Assembly (NCBI GenBank): GCA_940671915.1
Contig: CALNVZ010002974.1
Location: forward strand, 40,213,198 to 40,277,197
Reading direction: 5' to 3'
Source of the DNA: Paracentrotus lividus
Taxonomy: Eukaryota > Echinodermata > Echinoidea > Camarodonta > Echinidae
Length of the DNA stretch: 64,000 nucleotides
Shown here: positions 55,031-64,000 of the stretch, piece after piece
Layout of the letters: each line of letters begins with the position of its first letter
Position numbering within the stretch: position 1 is the first letter of the stretch
The notes under the pieces: model-generated
What the model saw: the letters and a program-made list of their open reading frames with translations, nothing else
What the model was told of the DNA's origin: nothing
Database searches by the model: none
Position numbers and translations under genes: made by a program

Positions 55031-55480
55031 AATTGCGCCGCCAGCGTGACTTGAGAAAACATGTTGATGATGATGATGATCCACAGCATTTATATTGCGC
55101 CATATTTCCTGTTTGAGAACATTCAAAGGCGCAGGCTCATCCAAATTAAGTTAATCACTAAACACTGTCGAAATAAGTTGAGTTTTGAGGCATGATTTGA
55201 AGTGTTCGATGCTGTCAATTTCTCGAAGCGAAGAAGGGAGGGAGTTCCAAAAGCGTGGAGCAATGGATGAAAAGGCACGGTCTCCATATCCTTTTCCAAT
55301 CTCTCTGAGATTAATTGTAGGTGGAATAATGATGGGGCTTCAAAGAATAAAATGGGTAGCTAATTGTGTGACATAATGGGACCGTGCAACAACTGGAACA
55401 AAGACAATGGCCAAAAACACGAAAAAGAGGGGATAATTTTTGGAAACCTTCTGGATGGGGTTGGGGGTAATAAAAAAAAA
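55031..55480 (-). repeat. probable LINE/SINE 3'-end fragment
   Basis: On the minus strand the phrase ATGGCGCAATATAAATGCTG is followed by a GATCATCAT-type tail, an arrangement typical of CR1/L2 retrotransposon 3' ends. Upstream of it GGAGTTCCAAAAGCGTGGAG (plus strand) resembles widespread repeat sequence. Boundaries are not defined. Confidence 0.4.
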
Positions 55481-56142
55481 TGTACAAACTAATTTCAAGT
55501 GGTGTCGAACCTGGGACATTACATTGCTTAATGGAATTGAGTACTAAATGGTTTATTCATTCATTTTGATTAATTTTCAAATTATATTTAACACAATATA
55601 GTCCTAGATACAACATTAACATCTTGTACAATTGTCTTATAACATGGCAATTTTGAATTTAATTTTCGAGTTATTTTTTCATTTAACTCTTTATCTTTTG
55701 AAGGTGAAAAGCTAATCTCAAATTAAAAAAAATCATGAAGCTGTGAAGTAAAAAAAAAACAACAAAACAATGCTCATCACGGTGGTTGTCTTTTGTTTTG
55801 TTGTTTTTGTTTTAAAGATAGCCCTATTGTGCGTATGCATCCACCTGGATAGGTATATTCATACATTATGAAACAAAAAATATGAAGATCAGATAGATAG
55901 TATTAATGTTTCATTAAGTCTATATCCATTTTCATATGATTCATATTTGATCGTGTACTACCCAGAAACTAAAAGTAATTGGGAAAGTCATAGGAATGAT
56001 AAATACTGCTTTGAAAATACTTATTAAGACCAAATCGTATGAAAGCTTAGTAGGAAAGTGGTCTAATAATTATTTCCAAAGCTGTATAGTCTTAACTAAA
56101 CTTAAGTAGTGACATGGAACATCGGACGTAGAACAAATATGA
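55481..56142. other. no gene; truncated copy of the 77-bp MITE at 56020-56084
   Basis: 56030-56084 reads GACCAAATCGTATGAAAGCT through GGTCTAATAATTATTTCC, matching 22971-23027 with a lost left arm; TA follows its right end. The rest is AT-rich. Confidence 0.55.
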
Positions 56143-57426
56143 CAGGGGCGGATCCACGTTTTCACAATTATGGGGTGCCTGCAGGCGAGCGGCGCGCAAT
56201 AAACTTTCCATCAGCGGCGCCATGTTATACTTTATTACATGTTTGTGAGCCGTGAACTAAACATAAGTAAAAAAAACACCATGCCCCCCTCCCTCCCTCC
56301 CAACACCGATGCGAATTATCGTTTTGATTTTTTTTTCATATCGGCTTTTGTAGGTTGCCCCTACAGAATTTTGGCGAATAGGCCCGTATTCAAAATTAAG
56401 CTTTAAAAAATGCGAGCAGTAATCAGTCAATGGTCCTTTCTCAGAGAGGCATTTTTGCAAGCGCGAAAATCTTTGAGCGAATTTTGCTAGCGCGAAGCGC
56501 CAGCCGAAAATTTTGCCTTGTGATATCCATGAAGGTGTTGCATTTCACATATATCATGTATATTTTGCCTCAAACTTCTCTTTGAATTCCACCATGAGGT
56601 GATCGTTCTTAAACAAAATGTGCTATCGAAATAATCCTGATAATTAAGGGTCTTTATAAATGTTGGTATTCCCCTTCTGAAAATGATGGCCTAACAAAAT
56701 TTTCGGCTCGCGTTTCGCGCTCGCAGATACCAATTCAGTAGGGTATAATGCACAATTAACTCACATTTTTACCTCAAAGTTTTCATCTCACGCTTCGCGC
56801 TCGCGGATACTAAATAATGCACAATAATTATTATCTCAAATAATAGCTACTAATTTTGACTCGCGCTTCGCGCTCACTTTGCTTTTTTCTTTAATGAAAT
56901 ACCAAACACATTCTTAAAAGCATCAATTCAAATGCAAATTTTTGGGGCGTACCCGCTATTCATCCGAACACATGTCTCTTTATGCCTTTGGTCTCAATTG
57001 CCCCCTTTTCAGGAAAAATGTCCCTTTTCATCTCGACCCTCCACTTTCAACTTCGTTCCACCGCCTCTGGCATAACAACTTCTTCCAGGTAATTAAATGG
57101 CATAGTTTGCGCTCGCTGATGCAATTAAAATGGGAGTAATAATCGTATTTATGTTGGCAATTTAAAATACATATTCAAACCACTAAGGTTTTGTTTAAAA
57201 TATGCCGTTTTTTTTTTATTTATTTTTTGCTGCTAGTATATATTATTATTTTGTTTTCATAGGAGTAAAAATGAAATTGTTTAAATTCCTCGTATTAGGT
57301 CAGTATAGAACTATATAGGGGAATGTTTTAAACTCGCGCTTCGCGCTCGTTTGCTTGCTCCGCTCGCAATATTTTTTTTTTCAAAGTTGGGCCCCCCCCC
57401 CCTGGAAAATCCTGGATCCGCACCTG
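56143..57426. mobile_element. CAGGGGCGGATCC-type element (hAT-like), 1.28 kb
   Basis: Termini CAGGGGCGGATCCACG and the inverse of CAGGTGCGGATCCAGG. CAGGG-type ends are typical of hAT elements, but no 8-bp TSD was found. Inside, CGCGCTTCGCGCTCG-like boxes recur at about 56487, 56704, 56789, 56860 and 57333. No transposase domain visible. Confidence 0.6.
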
Positions 57427-57459
57427 CCTAAGGTATTTACCCGGACTGCGCCGTTTACT

Positions 57460-57690
57460 GAATCAAACGTTTCTGGTCGGACTCTTCACAACCTGGAGCA
57501 GAGATGTATTCGTGCAGAAAGTATACGCCCTCACTTGGTTGAAATCACCCATTATCGCCACTGAGAGGTCAGTGATTATCGCGAATCCAGCTGTAGGGTG
57601 TTTTGATTTCAGTTCATCGATCGAATTAATGATGTGATCGATGAGATCTTGCTCTCTGCTATCATTGGGAGCACACAAGCAACTGAACTA
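57460..57690 (-). pseudogene. LINE endonuclease fragment
   Basis: On the minus strand a 71-codon frame (57463-57678) carries LIDHIINSIDELKSKHP, IMGDFN and LLQVVKSPTR, the central motifs of LINE AP-endonucleases. The expected LD.I.TN motif that should follow is missing, so this is a short relic next to the element at 56143-57426. Confidence 0.75.
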
Positions 57691-58300
57691 TCTGGGACTA
57701 ATGACAAGACTCAGTAAGAAAACTTTCAGAAAACAAACTTAATTTTTCACTTTTTAAAATCACATTTTCACTTATCTTTCTTCAATAACTGAGTGTTTGG
57801 ATGTTCCTTTTACTATCCCTGATGTTTTCAAGTTTTCTTTTTTACTTCTTGGATGAAAAATTATTTTTTAAAGTCCACTTTCTGAAAATTTCCCCGCACG
57901 TTTTTGGGCGGGAGAGGGAAAAAATTCAGTGATGTTTTAATTTTTTTTTCATGATTTTGATTTCAAATTTTTCCAAAACTTATTCACTGTGTCTTATATT
58001 GACATAGACATGATATACTACTACCAATTTTGGAGCAAAAAGTGATTGCAAAAAGGAGAAAAACCTTAGATAAAACAACATTGACAAGGTTGCAAAGTTT
58101 GCCCCAAAATATGGCAGTTTGGTCCACGAGGTCAATACTAAAGTATTGACATCGTATCATGAGTGATTGGGAGGTGAATATACGGCAGCAAGAAAAATGT
58201 TAGAATGTTCCCTTTGAAGTTGATGAGGGCTGACAGTCATGCATTGGCGAATGTAGCGATTTTGTCCGTTTCTTCTAGATTCGTTTCGATTCTTATGCTA
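57691..58300. other. no gene recognised
   Basis: AT-rich; no repeat end or exon recognised apart from a short CAATACTAAAGTATTG palindrome near 58134-58149. Confidence 0.4.
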
Positions 58301-58522
58301 CAGTCACACAGACACTTACGTTGGGTTACGTCCGGTTGCGTCCAAAAATTCATTTTTCTCTGCGGATCCCCAAGGATACCTTCCCGTCATAGTAAGCAGT
58401 GGGAATAGTGATAATTTCGTTCATCCAATAAAACAAAGAAATACATAAGAAAAGATAGAATAGAAGACGAGATAATGATAAATCAACATAAACGTAACTA
58501 AACGTAAGTGCCTGTGTGACTG
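58301..58522. mobile_element. 222-bp CAGTCACACAG-type MITE
   Basis: Ends CAGTCACACAGACACTTACG and CGTAAGTGCCTGTGTGACTG are inverted repeats with one mismatch. TA precedes the left end; the right flank is CTG. No coding potential. Confidence 0.7.
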
Positions 58523-59380
58523 CTGCATAACGATTCGCCTTGATTTTTCCCTTAAAATAATTCGCAAAGAAGTTTCGAACACGTTCAAAATTTCCTTGCG
58601 AATTTATTTTTTGTCGAAGGTTGCAAACGTATACTCTGTTGTAAAAACGGTTCAATATAACATTGATCCAGCAACATCACATGTCAGTTGATAGGGTCAA
58701 AGATTATTTTGAATAATAATTTTGATGTTCCCTCTTGTATTATTATTTTTTTTGGCTTCCTTTCCAAAACAATTGAGGTTACCCCCTCAAACACTCTTTC
58801 ACCATCACATTCTGTGAAATATCAAATTTTACATCAGGGTAAAAAAATGCCGTAAGTTTTACCTACCTTTTTGGTTTTCAGCAATTTTCTCAGAGAAATT
58901 TCGGCATTAGATGCTCTCACGACGATATATTTACGTATACAGTTCATATGAACAACATTATGGTGCTCACACCGGTCATCGGTCACCGGTCGACGGTCAC
59001 GACATGATTTGCTTCAGGTGTCCCATATTACCTGCTGTCCCATATTACCTGCATGTACCCTAGGTCTTTTAAGTTTGTTTTAGTCTTCACCTAGCCAGTT
59101 GCCTCAAGTTAGATTTTGCAGTCTCTTAAAATTGTCGTTTATTCACGGTCATGGTGCAATGATATCATAATGAAAAGGATACCAAAATATGCCGTGGGGG
59201 GGGGAGGGGGTTTGAAGCAATACACATTTTGAAACCCAAGATTCAGTTTTCATACTCCAAGCAAGACATCATCAAATTGATGGGACTTATTAATTTTTTT
59301 TACTCACTCTCTATATCTAAAAATAGGTTTGGGAACATTTATGATATTTATTTGCACATTATAAAGTGATGCAGTAGCCC
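58523..59380. other. no gene recognised
   Basis: Contains a GGTCATCGGTCACCGGTCGA tandem near 58975 and a duplicated TGTCCCATATTACCTGC phrase (about 59019-59051). A G-run is at 59195. Confidence 0.4.
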
Positions 59381-61317
59381 CCTGCAGTTTTAGTTTATAT
59401 ATATTTTTTTATTACATAAACTCTTCACATTTTAATTCACTTTGAATTAGAAAGAAAAAAAAATAAGAATAAAATATCACTTGAAACTATTACTATCAAA
59501 TTTTTTCAAAGTTATGTTCCCGGAAAATTTACTATTTTCTAGACGAATTCAGAAGAACCCAAATGAATTTAAAAAAACTGAAAAGAATAAAAAAAAAAAA
59601 AAAAAAAAAAACCCAAACGAACTTTAAAAAACCGGAACGAATTTTAAATAAACCAAGGAAATCCTGGCAAATCCAAAAGGACCCTTGCGAAAAACACATC
59701 AAATTTTAGACGAACCGAGAAATATCCTAACGAACCCAGGTGAACCATAAAAAATCCTAACGAATGGAAGCGAAAAAAAAGCATAATGCTTTAGGACCAT
59801 TCTTGGTCACGTGTGTGACCGAAATTATGCAAAATCTTGACTTTAATTGGCTATAACTCTAACAATTTTAAAAATATACCGATTTAATATTTATATCATG
59901 CTAATATATTTTGTTGGCTATCGTTTGTAAATACGTTTTAATATTTACAATATGCATGTTTAAGGTTTTTTTTATAAAAAATGAAAAAGATTTTGTATGT
60001 TTATCAAAATATGTCTATATGCCAAAGAGTGCCCATACTTTGTTTCGAATTTGTAATCCTTATGTTTTCATGTGATTGACACCGGCATGAATCTTTCTAT
60101 ATATCTTGGCATCAACTTTGATATATGGCAAGAATACTTTCTTTCAAATTAATTGTAACGGAATATAACTTGTTTTGTTTTTTGTTGTTTTATTTATATT
60201 CTGGTGCCAAAGCAAGCCAATACCAAGTCAATGTATATTCAATCATATTCACAGGAAATGTTGTCCATTTTGGTATCGATGATATAGGAATTACGTGAAC
60301 ATGAATATGTTATTTGTATATTTATTTGAGAATATTATAGCATTTATTGCATCATAGCTGGATGATATTATTGTTTGGCTTTATCTAATGCCTGACTATT
60401 AAGTCGCACATTTTAATAGAAGTCCCTAGATCTTAAGTTTACTACAAATATTATTTTAATTAATTTCAAGAAATTATCTGTGAATATTTGATTAAGGCTA
60501 ACATGTATTTTCATCCATTGATAATTATTTCCAATTGCAATGCCAATTTACCCACCTATTTTTACTTGTCTTTGCAAAACAAGAGAAAATTTGCAGTTTA
60601 TTGCAGATTTGCCACTCGCCCAGAGTGTGTCAGACCGTCACGCATAACGTGACATGTACCACACTCAACGCTATTAGTTTTGCACCTCTCGCACTGTGCC
60701 CGCACCGAGCAACTCTCATATTCATCACAATCGTATTGGCAAACCAAAATGTATGTACTTCTTTCATAGAACTTGGACGATATTGATAATGAAGTATTCT
60801 CCCCCACAGCAAATATTATACTGCCAGAGAATTTAATTCAGTTTTAATCAAAACGAAATAAACCAATAACTTTAGCTTAATGCACATAAACATCAGAAGC
60901 CTACAAAAAAACTTTGAATTTTAGCGAATTTTTAAATATATTAAATAAATTTCCACTTTTCTATAATAGGTATGACAGAGCATGGTTACATTCACAACCC
61001 CTCCCATAGTTATGATAATTATAACACTTAACCATATGATCGTAAAAAACGGTAAGGGAGGTGGGGGTCGCAGTATTATGTCAAGAATGATTGCATTATA
61101 AAGTTAGATCTGATATTCAAATAGTCGATATTGAAACCCTATTTATAGATATTATCGATGCTAATTATAGAAATAAAATAGTCGGTGTAATATATAGACC
61201 ACCAAACAACGTTGCTGATGTATTTTCAGATAAATTAGAAACTTGTCTCGAAACTGTATCTCGTGAAAACAAGGATATTTACATCATGGGCGATTTTAAT
61301 ATAGATCTCTCCATGCC
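59380..61317 (+). mobile_element. third LINE: 5' region and endonuclease start, ending at a gap
   Basis: The endonuclease begins around 60880 with MHINIRSL. After stops and frame slips, an open frame at 61091-61317 carries KIVGVIYRPPNN and YIMGDFNIDL before running into N. 59540-59770 is a purine-rich array of CGAACCC/CTAACGAA phrases that may be the LINE 5' region. The block is repeated, noisily, at 61343-63193. Confidence 0.7.
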
Positions 61318-61342
61318 NNNNNNNNNNNNNNNNNNNNNNNNN
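61318..61342. other. assembly gap (25 N)
   Basis: Exactly 25 N, placed where the left copy of the LINE segment stops (after CTCTCCATGCC). Confidence 0.99.
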
Positions 61343-63193
61343 GCACCTGCATTTTAGGTTAATTATTATTTTTTATTACATAAACTCTTCAATTTATTAC
61401 TTAATAGAAAAAGAAAAAAAATAAAAAAAGAATATCATGAAACTATTACTTATCAAAATTTTTTCAAATTTAGTTCCGGAAAATTTACTATTTTCTAGAA
61501 CGAATTCAGACGACCCAAATGAATTTAAAAAAAACTGAAAGAATAAAAAAAAAAAAAAAAAAAAACCAACTACGAACTTTAAAAACCGGAACGAATTTAA
61601 ATAAACCAGGAAATCCTGGCAATCAAAGACCTTGAAAAAACACATCAAATTTAGACTGAACGAAAGAAATATCCATACGAAACCCAGCGTAACCATAAAA
61701 ATCCTAACGAATGGAAGCGAAAAAAGCATAATGCATTAGGACCTTCTTGCAGTGTTACGTGACCGGAAATTTGCAAATTTGATTTTATTGCTATAATCTA
61801 ACAATTAAAATATACCGGATTTAATATTTATATATGCTATAATTTTGTTGGCTATCGTTTGTAAATACGTTTAATATTTACCAATATGCGATGATTTAAG
61901 GTTTTTTTTACAAAAAATTGAGAAAAGATTTTGTATGTTTATCAAAATATGTCTATATGCCAAAGAGTGCCATACTTTGTTTCGAATTGTATCCTTAGTT
62001 CATGTGATTGAAACCGGCACTCGAACTTATATCTTATCTTGCATAACTTTGATATAGGCAGAATACTTTTCTTTCAAAATTATGTAACGGAATATAACTT
62101 GGTTTTGTTTGTTGTTTTATTATTCTGCGTGCCAAAGCCAACCCATACCAAGTCAATGTTATATTCAATCATATTCACAGGAAATGTTCGCATTTGGGGT
62201 ATCGATGATATAGAAGTACTGACATGAATTATGTTACTTGCTATATTTAGAATTATAGATTTATTCATCATAGCTGAGATATATATATTTGTTTGGCTTT
62301 TATCTAATCTCTACTATTAAGTCGCACATTTAATAGAAATCCCAGATCTTAAGTTACTTACCCAAATGATTATTTAATTATTTCAAGAAAAATATCTCCG
62401 TGAATAATTGTTAAGGCTAACATGTATTTTTCATCAATCTATAATATTTCCAATTGAATGCCAATTACCCCCCCCTATTTTTACTTGCCTTGCAAACAAG
62501 AGAAAATTGCAACTTTCTAGCAGAATTTGCCACTCGCCCAAGAGTGTGTCAGACCTCAGCCATGACGATGAAACATGTACAACACTCAACGCAAAGTATA
62601 GTTTGCACCCTCAGCACTGTGCACGAAACGGAACTCTCCATTCATCAATCGTATGCAAACCAAAATGATGTACTTCTTCTATGACACTGACGATTAAATG
62701 AAGTATTCTCCCCCCACACGCAAATATTATCTGCAGGAAATTTAATTCAGCTTTTAATACACAAACAAAACGATACCAAATAATTAGCTTAATGCACATA
62801 AACATCAGAACTACAAAAAACTTTGATACTTTTAGCAATTTTAAAATATATTAATAAATTTCCTTTTTATATAGGTAAAGAACATGGTACATTCACAACT
62901 CCCATATTCGTATTATACTTACACTTACCATATAGATCGTAAAAACGTAAGGAGTGGCGTCGCGTTTATGTACAATGAATGCATTATAAAGTTAGATCTA
63001 TATCAAATAGTCATATTGAACCTATTTATGATATATCGATGCTAATTATAGAAATAAAATATCGTGTAATATAATAGACCACCAAACAACGTTGCTGATG
63101 TATTTTCAGATAAATTAGAAACTTGTCTCGAAACTTATCTCGTGAAACAAGGATATTTCACATCATGCGATTTTAATATGATCTCTCCATGCC
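61343..63193 (+). repeat. noisy second copy of 59380-61317
   Basis: Runs parallel to 59380-61317 from ATTACATAAACTCTTCA to GATCTCTCCATGCC with about one single-base indel every 15-30 bases. Indels destroy the endonuclease frame that is open in the first copy. The pattern fits an uncorrected long-read extension of the same locus better than a biological duplication. Confidence 0.8.
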
Positions 63194-64000
63194 TCACCAG
63201 CTCTTAGTCAACACTTTAGTAACTTGATGTCATCATTTATTTTAAACCTCTCATTGATAACACTACGAGAATAACAAATGCAACGCACACAATATTGACA
63301 ATATTTACAAAGAAGCAAATACAAACAAAATGGAGTAATAATATTACGATATCTCAGATCATTACCATTTTCACGATAATTCAACACCATCGTTACAAAA
63401 AAATCAAACAAAGAACACATCACTCGACGAAAGAAACTAAGCGCAACATATTCACTTAAAATAGATCTGAATGAGAAAGATGGAAGATGTCTTAAATGAG
63501 CAAGATGTTAATATTCATATGGAATATTCATAAAACTGCTTTATACTACACATAAAAATGTGCCTTTTGAAAAAATCACTTCGAACAAAAGAAGATAAAC
63601 AACCATGGATCACTCAAGAGATAATCAAGTCTATATTTACTCGTAATCGATTATTAAAATACACTTAAATCACCTACATTGGTACATCAAAACAAATACA
63701 AAACATATCGAATAAATTAACTTCTGTTATCCGTCTTGCACGAAATTCATATTTTTCAGAGAAAATGAAACAATAAAGACAATAATAACAACTTATGGAA
63801 TACATAAATGACATCCTAGTAGAAAAAAGATCGAGACCATATGATTTTTTAGAAAACGGTGAATATATAAAGATCCTAATATTTTCGCTGATGCATTCAA
63901 CTCATTTTACTAACATTGCCTAATCTAGCCTCAAAAATTGTACCAATGATCATGATTTTTACAATATTTAGATAATCATAACGAACATTCACTATTCTTT
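63194..64000 (+). mobile_element. continuation of the third LINE (EN end and EN-RT linker), off the window edge
   Basis: Following the endonuclease start, a fragment at 63603-63660 encodes PWITQEIIKSIFTRNRL, the conserved linker between endonuclease and reverse transcriptase. Many frame breaks, possibly sequence errors as in the preceding block. The reverse transcriptase would lie beyond 64000. Confidence 0.6.

Noticed and set aside
60535..60786. 83-codon frame with several Cys as a LINE ORF1 zinc-knuckle
   Set aside because: Spacing does not match CCHC knuckles and the frame is lost in the second copy; not supportable.

Overview
This is a 64 kb piece of AT-rich eukaryotic genomic DNA carrying three multi-exon genes buried in dense layers of transposable elements. 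The protein families, the many TA-, TWA- and long-inverted-repeat elements and the foldback structures (which resemble the described sea-urchin TU elements) suggest a marine invertebrate deuterostome, most likely an echinoderm. That assignment is inference; no species marker was recognised.

Layout. 1-5092: no gene recognised; two adjacent Harbinger-like elements sit inside a third repeat. 5093-12576 (+): a caspase-type cysteine protease in eight recognisable exons, its first exon(s) not found, with large repeat insertions in its introns and three decaying copies of its last exon downstream (12625-14015). 14507-19884: a mariner-like foldback element, a possible orphan Cys-rich exon, an array of TGACC-type repeats and a tRNA-like element. 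20131-29253 (-): a complete SMNDC1/SPF30 splicing-factor gene, seven coding exons, 238 aa, with a truncated antisense LINE in its first intron. 29254-38600: nested elements, an assembly gap and suspicious near-identical duplications. 39133-43170 (-): a complete three-exon family-B (Methuselah-like) GPCR with an N-terminal somatomedin-B module. 43820-49718: a 5.9 kb giant inverted repeat built from two TIR-bounded units loaded with 20-bp palindromes. 49719-64000: remains of at least three non-LTR retrotransposons, several MITEs and a second assembly gap with a duplicated flank.

The three genes have no evident common pathway (apoptosis/inflammation protease, spliceosome assembly, cell-surface receptor) and lie in mixed orientation, as expected for a random eukaryotic locus. 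The main novelty is in the repeats: the two arms of the giant palindrome act as empty-site controls for each other, which let me define three insertions with target-site duplications of 8, 5 and 3 bp. Two 25-N gaps are each accompanied by a degraded second copy of flanking sequence, so several apparent duplications here are probably assembly artefacts.
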